Of a DNA stretch of 64,000 nt, positions 28,144 to 37,863 are shown in pieces. How positions within the stretch are numbered: the stretch's first letter is position 1; each line of letters opens with the position of its first letter. This DNA comes from Roseateles noduli. GTDB taxonomy: Bacteria > Pseudomonadota > Gammaproteobacteria > Burkholderiales > Burkholderiaceae_C. The notes below the pieces were generated by a model that saw only the letters and a list, made by a program, of their open reading frames with translations, was not told the DNA's origin and did no database searches. The position numbers were made by a program, and so were the translations under genes. The stretch spans positions 310,001 through 374,000 of the forward strand of contig NIOE01000010.1 of NCBI GenBank assembly GCA_002205125.1, read 5' to 3'.

Positions 28144-28934
28144 TGGTCGTTCTGGAGGGGCTGCGTTACCGCTACGGCACCGACGTCGATCGCGATCGCG
28201 GTCGCGGTCGGACTCAGGACGACGATCGCGCGTCCGTCGCCGAGCTGCGTTTCCCGGACTTCTCGCTGCCTGCCGACGGACACCTGCTGATGCGCGGCGC
28301 GTCCGGGAGCGGCAAGAGCACGCTGCTGGCGCTGATGGCGGGCCTGCTGACGCCGACGGGCGGGCGGCTGACGGTGGGCGGCGTCGAGGTCGGCGCGCTC
28401 GCGCCCGCCGCGCGCGATGCGTGGCGCGGTGCGCACCTCGGTGTCGTGCCGCAGCGGCTGCATCTCAGCCCCTCGCTCAGCGTGCGCGACAACCTGTCGC
28501 TGCCGTACGTGGCGGCCGGTCTGGCGCCGGATGCCGCGCGCATCCACGCCTTGCTCGACGAGCTCGGCATCGCCGCGCTCCAGGACCGTCGACCGCATGC
28601 GCTCAGCCAGGGACAGGCGCAGCGGGTGGCGCTCGCGCGGGCGCTGCTGCGTGCGCCGCGCCTCGTGCTCGCCGACGAGCCCACGGCCAATCTCGATGAC
28701 GAGGCCTGCGCTGCGACGCTGGCGTTGCTGCGCCGCGCGGCCGCCGAGCATGGCGTGTGCTTGATCATCGCCTCGCACGACGCTCGCATCGAGGCGGCCT
28801 GGGCGGATTGGCCGGCGTTGCATCGACTGAGGCTTCCCGGTCGGAGCACCGTCCCGAGTTCGACGACGCCGACCCCGACCTCGACCTCGACCTCGACCTC
28901 GACCTCGACCTCGACCTCGACCTCGACCGCATGA
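28143..28934 (+). CDS. ABC transporter ATPase (LolD/MacB-like), probable zinc-uptake system
   Basis: A 263-aa ATPase with Walker A GASGSGKST (about 52-60), Q-loop GVVPQ, signature LSQGQAQRVALARAL, Walker B LVLADEPTANLD and H-loop IIASHD. The C-terminus is a Thr-Ser repeat encoded by eight perfect GACCTC hexamers (28877-28924) plus degenerate flanks, absent from normal family members. The stop overlaps the permease start as ATGA. With the His-rich permease, DUF3299 protein and ZnuD-like receptor downstream, a metal-linked role is inferred. Confidence 0.88.
   Translation: MVVLEGLRYRYGTDVDRDRGRGRTQDDDRASVAELRFPDFSLPADGHLLMRGASGSGKSTLLALMAGLLTPTGGRLTVGGVEVGALAPAARDAWRGAHLGVVPQRLHLSPSLSVRDNLSLPYVAAGLAPDAARIHALLDELGIAALQDRRPHALSQGQAQRVALARALLRAPRLVLADEPTANLDDEACAATLALLRRAAAEHGVCLIIASHDARIEAAWADWPALHRLRLPGRSTVPSSTTPTPTSTSTSTSTSTSTSTSTA
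28877..28924 (+). repeat. Eight tandem GACCTC hexamers in the ABC ATPase C-terminus
   Basis: Perfect six-base repeat, in frame, ending seven bases before the permease ATG. Unit gain or loss would keep the frame and change only the length of a Ser-Thr tail. It also sits where the permease ribosome-binding site would be, so copy number could affect permease translation (inference). Confidence 0.85.
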
Positions 28935-30220
28935 GCCGCGCGCCGCTGAACCTGCCCCGCCTGGCGTGGCGCTACCTCTGGGCGCGTCCGATGCTGACGG
29001 CGCTCAACCTGATGCTGCTGAGCCTGGGCCTGGCGGCGATCGGATTCGTCGTCCTCGTCAGCGAGCAGATGGAGCACGGGCTGCGACGCGATCTCGGCGG
29101 TATCGACCTGGTCGTCGGCGCGAAGGGCAGCCCGATGCAGATCCTGCTGGCGGGCGTGTTCCACCTCGACCAGTCCACCGGCAACATCCCGCTGGCCACC
29201 GTGTCGCAACTGCGCGCGCAGCCGCTGGTCGCGCAGGCCGTGCCGATCTCGCTCGGCGACAGCTTCCAGGGCTTCCGCATCGTCGGCACGACCGCAGACT
29301 ATCTGGGGCTCTACCAGCTCTCGCTGGCTCAAGGTGGGCCGTGGAAGGCGCCGATGCAGGCCGTGCTCGGCGCGGAGGTGGCGAGCCGGTCCGGCCTGAA
29401 ACCCGGCGACCGTTTCCACGGCACGCACGGACTCGCGTCCGGCGGCGACGAGCACGAGCAGGCCTACGAGGTCACCGGCGTGCTGGCGCCCACCGGCGGC
29501 GTGGTCGATCGGCTGGTGCTGACGGACCTCGCTTCCGTCTGGGAGGCGCACGCCTCGCACGGGCATGGGAAGAACGCGATCTCAGACGACGGCCGCGATC
29601 GACACGACGGGCAGGGTACCCACGAGGCCCATGAGGGCCACGAGGACCACGATGCACATCCGGACGAGGCCTCGCTGGAGGTCAGCATGGTGCTGGTCCG
29701 CTACCGCAGTCCGCTGGCCGCCGTGATGCTGCCGCGCTGGGTGAATGCGCAACCGGGCCTGCAGGCCTCGGTGCCAGCGCTGGAGACGGCGCGGCTGTTG
29801 AGCATGGTCGGCGTGGGCGTCGACGTGCTGCGCGGCTTCGGCGGCGTGCTGCTGCTGGCCGCCGCCCTGTCGGTGCTGGTGGCGCTGCTGCATGCGGTGC
29901 GCGAGCGTCAGGGCGATCTCGCGATGCTTCGGATGCTGGGCGCCACGCCGATGCGCGTCGCCGCGCTGATCGCCATGGAAGCGCTGATGCTGGCGGGACT
30001 CGCCACGCTGCTGGCGCTGGGTCTGGCCCACGGGCTGACGGCGGGACTGGGCACGGTGCTGGCGCAGCAGCAGTCGGTGCGGATCTCCGGCGCCTGGGTC
30101 TCCGGCTGGGAGGCGCTCGTGCCGGCGCTGGCGCTCGGCCTGGCCTTGCTCGCCGCTGCATGGCCGGCCTGGCGCGGCTATCGGCTCGACGTCACCGAGC
30201 TGCTCCAGACGCCTCGTTGA
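28931..30220 (+). CDS. FtsX-like ABC permease with histidine-rich loop
   Basis: A 429-aa permease of the MacB/FtsX topology: helix 1 at about 18-43, a large periplasmic domain, and three helices in the last 150 residues ending near AAWPAWRGYRLDVTELLQTPR. The periplasmic domain carries a striking His/Asp/Glu-rich loop (about 197-248), including HASHGHG, HEAHEGHEDHDAH and similar runs, which suggests Zn or another transition metal is bound. It is co-translated with the ATPase (ATGA). Similar ATPase/permease pairs occur in zinc-regulated systems such as Zrg of Vibrio; that comparison is from memory. Confidence 0.85.
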   Translation: MSRAPLNLPRLAWRYLWARPMLTALNLMLLSLGLAAIGFVVLVSEQMEHGLRRDLGGIDLVVGAKGSPMQILLAGVFHLDQSTGNIPLATVSQLRAQPLVAQAVPISLGDSFQGFRIVGTTADYLGLYQLSLAQGGPWKAPMQAVLGAEVASRSGLKPGDRFHGTHGLASGGDEHEQAYEVTGVLAPTGGVVDRLVLTDLASVWEAHASHGHGKNAISDDGRDRHDGQGTHEAHEGHEDHDAHPDEASLEVSMVLVRYRSPLAAVMLPRWVNAQPGLQASVPALETARLLSMVGVGVDVLRGFGGVLLLAAALSVLVALLHAVRERQGDLAMLRMLGATPMRVAALIAMEALMLAGLATLLALGLAHGLTAGLGTVLAQQQSVRISGAWVSGWEALVPALALGLALLAAAWPAWRGYRLDVTELLQTPR

Positions 30221-30320
30221 TCGCGGCTCGCCCGGACCTTGCTCCGGGCGGCCATCGAGCCGGTGCACAATGATGAGCTTCACGCGACCCTGAGGTCGCA
30301 TTCACGTCGCCGCCGCTCCG

Positions 30321-30890
30321 ATGACCACTCGCTCCACCACCGCTGCACCGCCCGCCCGCCGGGCCGCGATCGCGCTCGTGACGATCGTCATGGCAGGCGC
30401 CTCGGGGACGGCGTTCGCGCAGGCCTCGACATCGGCCGCGCCGGCCGCCACGTCGGGCGCCGCCATGCCGATGGGCTCCGGCCCCGGCTATCACGACCCG
30501 CGCAGTCCCTTCAAGCCGCTGCAGGAGGTCGAGGGCGTCGTCAGCTGGAAGCTGCTGTCCTCGGTCACCGTGAAGGCGGACAAGAGCAAGGTCATCCCGA
30601 CTTTCCCCTCCGGCGTGCTGGCGCTGAACCAGCGCACGGTGAAGGTCCAGGGCTTCATGATGCCGCTGGAGCCGGGCGACAAGCAGAGCCACTTCCTGCT
30701 GTCCTCGGTGCCGACGAGCTGCTCGTTCTGCGTGCCGGCCGGGCCGGAAGGCCTGGTCGAGGTGCGCAGCAAGACGCCGGTGCGCTACACGCTGGATGTC
30801 GTGACCGTGGAAGGCCAGTTGGCCGTCCTCAACGACGATCCCTACGGCATGTTCTATCGCGTGACGGACGCCGTCCGCGCGACGCGTTGA
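30321..30890 (+). CDS. DUF3299 periplasmic protein
   Basis: A 189-aa protein with a signal peptide (RRAAIALVTIVMAGASGTAFAQA) and a DUF3299 domain: FPSGVLALNQRTVKVQGFMMPLE and HFLLSSVPTSCSFCVPAGP, with a CxxC pair that could bind metal or form a disulphide. Proteins of this family recur beside this type of ABC transporter. It follows the permease by about 100 bp and is in the same direction as the small membrane protein and ZnuD-like receptor, so a metal-handling role is inferred. Confidence 0.8.
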   Translation: MTTRSTTAAPPARRAAIALVTIVMAGASGTAFAQASTSAAPAATSGAAMPMGSGPGYHDPRSPFKPLQEVEGVVSWKLLSSVTVKADKSKVIPTFPSGVLALNQRTVKVQGFMMPLEPGDKQSHFLLSSVPTSCSFCVPAGPEGLVEVRSKTPVRYTLDVVTVEGQLAVLNDDPYGMFYRVTDAVRATR

Positions 30891-30928
30891 AGCGGCTGAA
30901 ACGCTGAATCGCTGAATCGCCGACGCCC

Positions 30929-31366
30929 ATGTCCCGTCCGCCCGCCATCGTCATGAGCCGCCAGCAGCGCTGGTGGATCTGGCTGTGCGTGGTCACCGTG
31001 GTGGGCTTCCAGGCGCTGGGCCTGGTGCACCGCGCGCTGCACGGCGGGCCGATGCCGGAGCCGATCCGGCTCGCGGTAGCTGCCGCGCAGCAGGCCGCCG
31101 CCATCGAACGCGCGGAACTGGCCGCGGCAGCCGCCTTGGCGGCTTCCGGCGACGCCGATGAGGACTCGATCCTGACCTTCGGGCACGTCGCCGGCTCCGG
31201 CGATTGCCAGCTTCTCGACCAGCTCAGCCACGTGCTGGGCCCCATCGTCCAGGCGTCCGCCTGGACCGCGATGCCGCCGGACATCCCCGTCGGCATCGAC
31301 CAGCCGCACGACGCCACGCTCGCGCAGCAGTGGCGCAAGGGCGCCCGCGGGCCGCCCAGAGCCTGA
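30929..31366 (+). CDS. Small membrane-anchored protein of the metal cluster (DUF2946-like)
   Basis: A 145-aa protein with one N-terminal helix (WWIWLCVVTVVGFQALGLV) and a periplasmic part with His residues (HRALHGG, FGHVAGSGDCQLLDQLSHVLGP). Proteins of this shape occur before TonB receptors in Burkholderiales. A second ATG at 30953 (MSRQQRWW) would also give a complete helix. The function is unknown; position between DUF3299 and the receptor suggests metal uptake. Confidence 0.65.
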   Translation: MSRPPAIVMSRQQRWWIWLCVVTVVGFQALGLVHRALHGGPMPEPIRLAVAAAQQAAAIERAELAAAAALAASGDADEDSILTFGHVAGSGDCQLLDQLSHVLGPIVQASAWTAMPPDIPVGIDQPHDATLAQQWRKGARGPPRA

Positions 31367-31532
31367 CACCTCCATCGATTCCGCCCTTGCTCAGGCGCGT
31401 CCGTTGCGGGCGTGTCCGTTCACGCGACCGGGCCGTTCGCGCCTGCCTCCGGCAGCGCGGCGTGCCGGCACGGGCCCTCCAAGAATTTGATGGCGCCGCG
31501 GCGTTCCGCCGCCGGTGCTCGAGAGTGTTTCC

Positions 31533-33716
31533 ATGGCCTTCCCGTCCACTTCGATCCGTTCGTCGGCGTCTTCGCACGTCCCTTTCCAACCCACGCTGCT
31601 GGCCATCGCGCTGAGCGTCGCCGCCGGGGGCGCCTGGGCGCAACAGGCACCGACCGCGCCGAGTTCGCCGGCTCCCGCATCCGCTTCGGCTGACGCGGCA
31701 GCGTCGACCTCGGCCGCATCGACCTCGGCCGCAGCCGACGGCGGCACCGCGTCCGGCGGCGCCGACCGGCCCCACAAGCACAAGCTCGACGTGGTCGTCG
31801 TGACCGGCAACCCGCTGAGCCAGAAGGAACTTGCCGCGCCCGTGCAAGTGCTGAGCGGCGATGCGCTGACGCTCAAGCGCGGCGCCAGCCTCGGCGAGAC
31901 GCTGGACGGCATGGCCGGCGTGGGCTCGACCTACTTCGGCCCCAACAGCAACCGGCCGACGATGCGCGGCCTCGACGGCGACCGCGTGCGCATGCTGAGC
32001 AACTCCGGCGCGTCCGTCGACGCGTCCAGCCTGAGCTTCGACCACGCGCTGCCGGTCGATCCGCTGGTGCTGACCCGCGTCGAGGTGCTGCGCGGCGCGG
32101 CCGCGCTGCAGTACGGCGGCAACGCGATCGGCGGCGTCGTCAACGCGATCGACAACCGCATCCCGCGCCTGGCCCAGCCCGGCCTGAACGGTGCGGCCGA
32201 GTTGCGCCTGGGCGGCGCCTCGAATGAACGCGGCGGCGCGGTCGTGCTCGACGGCGGCACGACCGGCTTCGCCTGGCACGTGGACGCGGCCGACCGCCGC
32301 GCCGACGACCAGCGCGTGCCGCGCTTCCAGAGCGAGGACGGCTCGTCGACGCACGTCCGCAACTCCGACAGCCACGGCCGCAGCGGCGCGGTGGGCGGCT
32401 CGCTGCTGTTTTCGCAGGGCTACGCCGGCGTGTCGGTCGAGGACTATCACAACGACTACGGCGTCACCGTCGAGCCCGATGTGCGCATCGAGATGCAGCG
32501 CCAGCGCCTGGCCACCGCCGGCGAATGGCGCGATCCGCTGCCGGGCCTGGCACGTGTGACCTGGCAGTTCGCGAGCAGCCGCTACAAGCACCAGGAAGTG
32601 GAGGGCAGCGGCGCGGTCGGTACCGTCTTCTCGTCCGACGGGAAGGACGGCCGCATCGAGGCGACGCATTCGGCCTTGCAGGGCGACTGGGGCACGATGC
32701 AGGGCGTGCTCGGCTGGCAATGGGAACTCAGCGATTTCTCCGCGCTCGGCGAGGAGGCGCTGGTGCCCGGCACGAAGACGCGCAACAACGCGCTGTTCCT
32801 GATCGAGCAGTTCCGCTCGGGCCCGTGGAGCCTGCAGGCCGGCGCGCGCGCGGAGCGCGTCAACATCGGCTCGACCGGCGGCGACGAGGAGCGCTTCGGC
32901 GATCCGGTGACGCGGCGCTTCAGCCCGAAGAGCTTCTCGCTGAGCGGCGCCTACGAGCTGGGCAACGGTTTCAGCCTGTCCAGCAACCTGAGCAGCAGCC
33001 AGCGCGCACCGACCTTCTACGAGCTGTTCGCCAACGGCGTGCACGTGGCGTCGGGCGCGTACGAGGTGGGCGACATCAACCTGGGCCTCGAGCGCGCGAA
33101 GGCGATCGACCTGGGCCTGCACTGGAAGCAGGGCGACGCGAAGTGGAGCGTGCAGGTCTACCAGACGCGCTTCTCCAACTACATCGCGCTGGATGCGAGC
33201 GGCCGCAGCATCGACGAGGTCGGCGAAGACGGCGAGATCGCCTCGGTGCCCGAGTACCTCTACCGCGGCGTGCGTGCGCGCATGCACGGCGTGGAGCTGG
33301 AAGGCAAGCAGCCGCTGTCCCGACTCGCGGGCTGGGACCTGACGCTGGGCACGACGATCGACCTGGTGCGCGGCACCAACCGCGACACCAACGAGCCGCT
33401 GCCGCGACTGGCGCCGGTGCGGGGCAGCGTCTCCATCCAGGCGGAGAGCGGCCCGTGGCTGCTGCAGGCGGAGCTGCGCGGCGCGATGCGCCAGGACCGC
33501 GTGCCGGCGCTGGACACGCCGACGGCCGGCTACGGCATCCTGCGGCTGAACATCGCGCGCCACTTCGACATCGGCAACCTGGACGCGATGTGGTACGTCA
33601 AGCTGGACAACCTGGCCAACAAGCTGGCCTACAACGCCGGCAGCGTGCAGACCATCCGCGACCTGACCCCGCTGCCGGGCCGCAGCCTCTTCGCGGGGCT
33701 GCAGGTGAAGTTCTGA
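31533..33716 (+). CDS. TonB-dependent receptor, ZnuD-like
   Basis: A 727-aa outer-membrane receptor. Signal peptide to about residue 37 (AGGAWAQQ), a low-complexity Ala/Ser/Thr linker, then a HKHK stretch just before the plug (DVVVVTGNPLSQ). The plug and early barrel strongly resemble the zinc/haem receptor ZnuD: SNRPTMRGLDGDRVRMLSN, SLSFDHALPVDPLVLTRVEV and LRGAAALQYGGNAIGGVVN. A 22-strand barrel ends at LFAGLQVKF. ATG 31533 is chosen over GTG 31515. Its position after the His-rich ABC transporter supports zinc uptake. Confidence 0.87.
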   Translation: MAFPSTSIRSSASSHVPFQPTLLAIALSVAAGGAWAQQAPTAPSSPAPASASADAAASTSAASTSAAADGGTASGGADRPHKHKLDVVVVTGNPLSQKELAAPVQVLSGDALTLKRGASLGETLDGMAGVGSTYFGPNSNRPTMRGLDGDRVRMLSNSGASVDASSLSFDHALPVDPLVLTRVEVLRGAAALQYGGNAIGGVVNAIDNRIPRLAQPGLNGAAELRLGGASNERGGAVVLDGGTTGFAWHVDAADRRADDQRVPRFQSEDGSSTHVRNSDSHGRSGAVGGSLLFSQGYAGVSVEDYHNDYGVTVEPDVRIEMQRQRLATAGEWRDPLPGLARVTWQFASSRYKHQEVEGSGAVGTVFSSDGKDGRIEATHSALQGDWGTMQGVLGWQWELSDFSALGEEALVPGTKTRNNALFLIEQFRSGPWSLQAGARAERVNIGSTGGDEERFGDPVTRRFSPKSFSLSGAYELGNGFSLSSNLSSSQRAPTFYELFANGVHVASGAYEVGDINLGLERAKAIDLGLHWKQGDAKWSVQVYQTRFSNYIALDASGRSIDEVGEDGEIASVPEYLYRGVRARMHGVELEGKQPLSRLAGWDLTLGTTIDLVRGTNRDTNEPLPRLAPVRGSVSIQAESGPWLLQAELRGAMRQDRVPALDTPTAGYGILRLNIARHFDIGNLDAMWYVKLDNLANKLAYNAGSVQTIRDLTPLPGRSLFAGLQVKF

Positions 33717-33719
33717 GCC

Positions 33720-34355
33720 TCAGGGCGCGAGCCGCTCGCGGATCCACTCGCTGCCTTCACGGCGGTATACGAGGCGATCATGCAGACGCGACTTGCGCCC
33801 CTGCCAGAACTCCCAGCGCTCGGGCACGAGCCGGTACCCGCCCCAATGCGGCGGCCGGCTCGGGCTCAGCCCATGCTGTGCCGCGGCCTTGGCCGCATTC
33901 GCCACCAGCACCGCGCGCGAGGAGATCACCTGGCTCTGCGGCGAGGCCCAAGCGCCCAGTCGCGAGTCCAGCGGCCGCGACGCGAAGTACGCATCGGACT
34001 GCGCGCCGTCGACCTGCTCGACGGCGCCCTCGATGCGGACCACGCGTTCCAGCTCCACCCAGTGGAACTGCAGGGCGGCGAACGGATGCAGCGCGAGCTC
34101 GCGGCCCTTGCGGCTGTCATAGTTGGTGTACCAGACGAGGCCGCGCTCTTCGATGTCCTTGATCAGCACGATCCGCGTGGACGGTCGCCCGTCAGCACCG
34201 ACCGTCGCCAGGGTCATCGCATTGGGTTCGGGCACCTTGGCGTCCAGCGCCTGCTGGAACCATTCGCGGAACTGGCGCAGCGGTTCGCCCGCGGACTGCT
34301 GTTCATCGAGCTCGGCGCGCTCGTAGCTCTTTCGAAGGTCGGAGAGTTTGTCCAT
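33720..34355 (-). CDS. pdxH: Pyridoxamine 5'-phosphate oxidase
   Basis: FMN enzyme that makes pyridoxal 5'-phosphate. A 211-aa protein with the full family pattern: [13 protein letters not shown] at the N-terminus, [35 protein letters not shown]-like [31 protein letters not shown], and the C-terminal [17 protein letters not shown] 34355 begins at the conserved [11 protein letters not shown] with AAAGG directly before it. Convergent with the ZnuD-like receptor with only three bases between stops. Confidence 0.96.
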   Translation of the reverse strand: MDKLSDLRKSYERAELDEQQSAGEPLRQFREWFQQALDAKVPEPNAMTLATVGADGRPSTRIVLIKDIEERGLVWYTNYDSRKGRELALHPFAALQFHWVELERVVRIEGAVEQVDGAQSDAYFASRPLDSRLGAWASPQSQVISSRAVLVANAAKAAAQHGLSPSRPPHWGGYRLVPERWEFWQGRKSRLHDRLVYRREGSEWIRERLAP

Positions 34356-34387
34356 CCTTTGGAGTATCGGGCGAATCCTTAAGTAAA

Positions 34388-34417
34388 GCTCCCACCCTGG
34401 AAACTCCGGGTGGGAGC
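34388..34417. other. Inverted repeat between pdxH and the MobA-like gene
   Basis: A 10-bp perfect stem, GCTCCCACCC and GGGTGGGAGC, with a 10-base loop, in the 152-bp divergent promoter region. It could be an operator, a leader hairpin or a remnant terminator; nothing in the sequence decides between these. Confidence 0.4.
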
Positions 34418-34507
34418 GCTTTCGTGCCGCAGGCATGCTTGGTCCCGTCGAGCCGCGCCGCAGAGCGGGGCCCAGGGGGATCGGGACCAAACCAGAAGGA
34501 AGTTCGC

Positions 34508-35152
34508 ATGAATCAGCGACGACCCGCCGTCGTCGTGCTCGCGGCAGGGCGCGGCCAGCGCTTTCGCGGCGAGGGCCACAAGCTGGAACAGGTCGTGAAC
34601 GGAGACACCGTGCTGGCGCTGACCTTGCGCCAGACGATGGCCTCAGGCCTGCCGATGCTCGTGGTGACCTCGACCGCGTTGGCGCCTCTGGTCCGACGCC
34701 ATGTGGCCTCGCGCGACATGCTGGTGCTGCCCGACCAGGACCGCCTGGGCCGTCCCGCGCCGCTGGGCATGGGGCATTCGATCGCGGCCGGCGTGGCCGC
34801 GACCGGGGATGCGCCCGGTTGGCTGATCCTGCCGGCCGACATGCCGATGGTGCGGTCCAGCACCTTGGCCGCGGTCGCGCACGCCATCGAGCACGATCCG
34901 ATCGCTTATGCGCAGCACCGCGGACGCCGCGGGCATCCCGTGGGGTTCAACGCGGAACTCTTCTCCGAACTCGCCAGCCTGCAGGGCGACGAGGGCGCGC
35001 GGCGGTTGCTCGCGCGCTACCCGGCGCAGGCCGTGGAGGTCGACGACCCGGGCGTGCTCATCGACGTCGACACGGTCGAGGACCTGGAGCGGCTCGCCCA
35101 CGATCCGCTCAAGCCGCGTCCCAGCGGCGAAGGACTGCGGACGCTGGGCTGA
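34508..35152 (+). CDS. MobA/MocA-like nucleotidyltransferase
   Basis: A 214-aa protein with the NTP-transferase pattern [21 protein letters not shown], the metal-binding ILPADMPMV, and [10 protein letters not shown]. This best fits the MocA/NTP_transf_3 group (molybdenum-cofactor cytidylyl- or guanylyltransferases). AGAAGGAAG lies before ATG 34508. The right end of the window carries a molybdenum dehydrogenase, but 27 kb away, so a direct link is only speculative. Confidence 0.78.
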   Translation: MNQRRPAVVVLAAGRGQRFRGEGHKLEQVVNGDTVLALTLRQTMASGLPMLVVTSTALAPLVRRHVASRDMLVLPDQDRLGRPAPLGMGHSIAAGVAATGDAPGWLILPADMPMVRSSTLAAVAHAIEHDPIAYAQHRGRRGHPVGFNAELFSELASLQGDEGARRLLARYPAQAVEVDDPGVLIDVDTVEDLERLAHDPLKPRPSGEGLRTLG

Positions 35153-35191
35153 CGCCGGCCCGCGTTCAGCAGTCGTTCAGAGCCTGTTCGT

Positions 35192-35815
35192 TCAGAGCCC
35201 GTTCGACCGGGCCAGCGCCAACTGGCGCTCCAGCGCACGGTCGTGGATGCCGTGCTCCCGCAGACAGGTCACCGCCCGTTGCAGGTAATCGAGCGTCGTG
35301 CCATAGCGGCCGCGCGCGTGCCGCAGGATATGCAGCAGCCGGTCGTCGGCGATGTCGCCCGCCCAGCCCGGACTGCGTCGCGACAACGTGAAGGCCAGCG
35401 CCTTGCGCGTGCCCAGGCCGTCCGCGCATTGGCAGTCCAGCCACCGCGGCACGTAGGTGCCGACCACCATCTCCCGCAGCCACAACCGGCGCAGCGTCGC
35501 TTCGCTGTCCTTGGGCTCGACGCGATAGATCAATCCCCGGCAGCTCCCGCCCGACAACAGCGTCATCACCAGGCCCGGCTGCTCGGTGCTGCCGCGGTTC
35601 ACCAGCGAGCGCAGCCGCAACGCGCGGTGGTAGCCCTGGACCCTCGCCACCAAGGTCTGCGCAGGGTCAAAACCGGGGTTCCACATCAGCGAGCCATAAG
35701 CGAACATCATCAGGCCGTGCTCACGGTCCCACGTGCGTTCGGCCACCTCCAGCAGGCGCTGGCTGTGGGCGGCGAGGTCTTCCAATCTGGCTTCGGCGAG
35801 GGGGTCGGCGATCAT
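35192..35815 (-). CDS. ChaC-type gamma-glutamylcyclotransferase
   Basis: Cytosolic enzyme that splits glutathione into 5-oxoproline and Cys-Gly. A 207-aa protein with the ChaC signature FAYGSLMWNPGF (about 38-49), RSLVNRGSTEQPGLVMTL, GLIYRV and the probable catalytic Glu in RLWLREMVVGTYVPRW. Stands alone, divergent from edd. Confidence 0.88.
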   Translation of the reverse strand: MIADPLAEARLEDLAAHSQRLLEVAERTWDREHGLMMFAYGSLMWNPGFDPAQTLVARVQGYHRALRLRSLVNRGSTEQPGLVMTLLSGGSCRGLIYRVEPKDSEATLRRLWLREMVVGTYVPRWLDCQCADGLGTRKALAFTLSRRSPGWAGDIADDRLLHILRHARGRYGTTLDYLQRAVTCLREHGIHDRALERQLALARSNGL

Positions 35816-35946
35816 GGGAGAGATGCTGCCATAGCGTGGGAACGTGGTGTGCCGCCGTCCGCAGACACCCGGGAACGTTTCTGTAACCAGCTTGTACCCG
35901 GGAAAGGCCTGTTGGAGAGCCGTTGAGCCTCCCGGGCGTGTAATAT

Positions 35947-35962
35947 GGTTACCAATCTAACC
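35947..35962. promoter_or_regulatory. Inverted repeat upstream of edd
   Basis: GGTTA-CCAATC-TAACC, a perfect five-base inverted repeat with six-base spacing, 27 bp before the edd ATG and directly after TAATAT (35941-35946), which could be a -10 box. The position suits a repressor of the Entner-Doudoroff operon (HexR- or GntR-like); no regulator is encoded next to it, so the factor is unknown. Confidence 0.35.
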
Positions 35963-35988
35963 CTGGCCGAGTTACATCGGCAGTCGGC

Positions 35989-37809
35989 ATGAACAAGACC
36001 ATTCTGGATGTCACCGCGCGGATCAAGGCGCGCAGCGCCGCGTCGCGCGAGCGCTATCTGGACCTGATCGAGCGCATGGCGGGTCGGCAGCGCGGCGTGC
36101 AACGCCTGGGCTGCGCGAACGTGGCGCACGCGGTGGCCGCGATGCCGGCCAACGACAAGCTGCGCATCGTGGCGGAGAAGGCGCCCCACCTGGGCATCGT
36201 GACGGCCTACAACGACATGCTGTCGGCGCACCAGCCCTACGAGGGCTACCCCGCGCTCATCCGCGACGAGGTCCACCGCCTGGGCGCGACGGCGCAGGTC
36301 GCCGGCGGCGTGCCGGCGATGTGCGACGGCGTCACGCAGGGCACGCCGGGCATGGAGCTCAGCCTGTTCTCGCGCGACACGATCGCGATGGGCACGGCGG
36401 TGGCGCTGTCGCACGACGTGTTCGACGCGGCGCTGCTGCTGGGCATCTGCGACAAGATCGTGCCGGGGCTGCTGATCGGCGCGCTGCACTTCGGGCATCT
36501 GCCCTGCGTGTTCGTGCCGGCGGGGCCGATGAGCTCGGGCCTGTCCAACAACGACAAGGCCAAGGTGCGCGAGCTCTACGCGCAGGGCAAGGTCGGCCGC
36601 GACGAGCTGCTGCAGGCCGAGTCCCAGGCCTATCACGGTGCGGGCACCTGCACCTTCTACGGCACGGCCAACAGCAACCAGATGCTGCTGGAGGCGATGG
36701 GCCTGCACGTGCCCGGCGCGGCCTTCGTGCATCCGCACGACGGCCTGCGCGAGGCGCTCACCCGCGAAGCGGTGCGCCAGGCGCTGAAGATCATTCCGCA
36801 GCGCGACTACACGCCGATCGGCCGCATGGTCGACGAACGCAGCATCGTCAACGCGATGGCCGCGCTGCTGGCCACGGGCGGCTCGACCAACCACCTGATC
36901 CACTGGGTCGCGGTGGCGCGCTCGGCGGGCATCCTGATCGACTGGAGCGACTTCTCCGAGCTGTCGTCCGTCGTGCCGCTGCTGGCGCGCGTGTACCCGA
37001 ACGGCAGCGCCGACGTGAACCAGTTCCAGGCCGCCGGCGGCCCGGGCTTCGTGATCAAGGAACTGGTCGGCGCGGGGCTGATGCACGGCGACGTGCTGAC
37101 CTCGGTGTCGGGCCAGAACCTGAGCGCCTTCGGACGCCTGCCGCATCGCAACGACGACGGCAGCGTCGGTTGGACCGACCTGCCGGCCCAGAGCAACGAC
37201 GACAGCGTGGTGCGCACGGTCGCCGCGCCGTTCTCGCCGACCGGCGGGCTGAAGCTGCTGGCGGGCAACCTGGGCCGCGCGGTGATCAAGGTCTCCGCGG
37301 TGCCCGAGGACCGGCACACGGTCGAGGCGCCGGCGCGCATCTTCGACAGCCAGGAAGCGATGCAGGCCGCCTTCAAGGCCGGCGAGCTGGAACGCGACGT
37401 GGTCGTCGTGGTCCGCTTCCAGGGCCCGCAGGCCAACGGCATGCCGGAGTTGCACAAGCTGACGCCGCCGCTGGCGGTGCTGCAGGGCAAGGGCTTCAAG
37501 GTGGCGCTGGTGACGGACGGCCGCATGAGCGGCGCGTCGGGCAAGGTGCCGGCGGCGATCCACGTGAGCCCCGAAGCGCTGGCTGGCGGTCCGCTGGCCA
37601 GGCTGCGCGACGGCGACCTGGTGCGCGTCTGCGCCAACACCGGCGTGTTGAGCGCGCTGGTGCCGGCCGACGAATGGGAGCGCCGCGAACTGGCGCGGAT
37701 CACCGCCGATGCGGTGATCGAGAACGGCGCCGGCATGGGCCGGGAGCTGTTCGCCGGCATGCGGCGCAACGTGACGACGGCCGAGGAGGGCGCGATCAGC
37801 TGGCTGTGA
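35989..37809 (+). CDS. edd: Phosphogluconate dehydratase
   Basis: First enzyme specific to the Entner-Doudoroff pathway: 6-phosphogluconate to 2-keto-3-deoxy-6-phosphogluconate. A 606-aa protein of the IlvD/Edd family, with iron-sulphur cysteines in [15 protein letters not shown] and [19 protein letters not shown]. Also visible are [15 protein letters not shown] and the C-terminal [22 protein letters not shown]. It is followed 54 bp downstream by eda, forming the usual two-gene operon. Confidence 0.97.
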   Translation: MNKTILDVTARIKARSAASRERYLDLIERMAGRQRGVQRLGCANVAHAVAAMPANDKLRIVAEKAPHLGIVTAYNDMLSAHQPYEGYPALIRDEVHRLGATAQVAGGVPAMCDGVTQGTPGMELSLFSRDTIAMGTAVALSHDVFDAALLLGICDKIVPGLLIGALHFGHLPCVFVPAGPMSSGLSNNDKAKVRELYAQGKVGRDELLQAESQAYHGAGTCTFYGTANSNQMLLEAMGLHVPGAAFVHPHDGLREALTREAVRQALKIIPQRDYTPIGRMVDERSIVNAMAALLATGGSTNHLIHWVAVARSAGILIDWSDFSELSSVVPLLARVYPNGSADVNQFQAAGGPGFVIKELVGAGLMHGDVLTSVSGQNLSAFGRLPHRNDDGSVGWTDLPAQSNDDSVVRTVAAPFSPTGGLKLLAGNLGRAVIKVSAVPEDRHTVEAPARIFDSQEAMQAAFKAGELERDVVVVVRFQGPQANGMPELHKLTPPLAVLQGKGFKVALVTDGRMSGASGKVPAAIHVSPEALAGGPLARLRDGDLVRVCANTGVLSALVPADEWERRELARITADAVIENGAGMGRELFAGMRRNVTTAEEGAISWL

Positions 37810-37863
37810 GGCCGCATCGAGCCGCGTTGAACGCCCACGGATTTCGACTACAAGGACATCGAC

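Noticed and set aside
28877-28924. CRISPR-like array
   Set aside because: The units are six-base contiguous repeats without spacers, inside a coding frame; no cas genes are present.
31367-31532. Zur or Fur box before the ZnuD-like receptor
   Set aside because: The region is GC-rich and no GTTATNNNATAAC-like or Fur-like palindrome could be seen.
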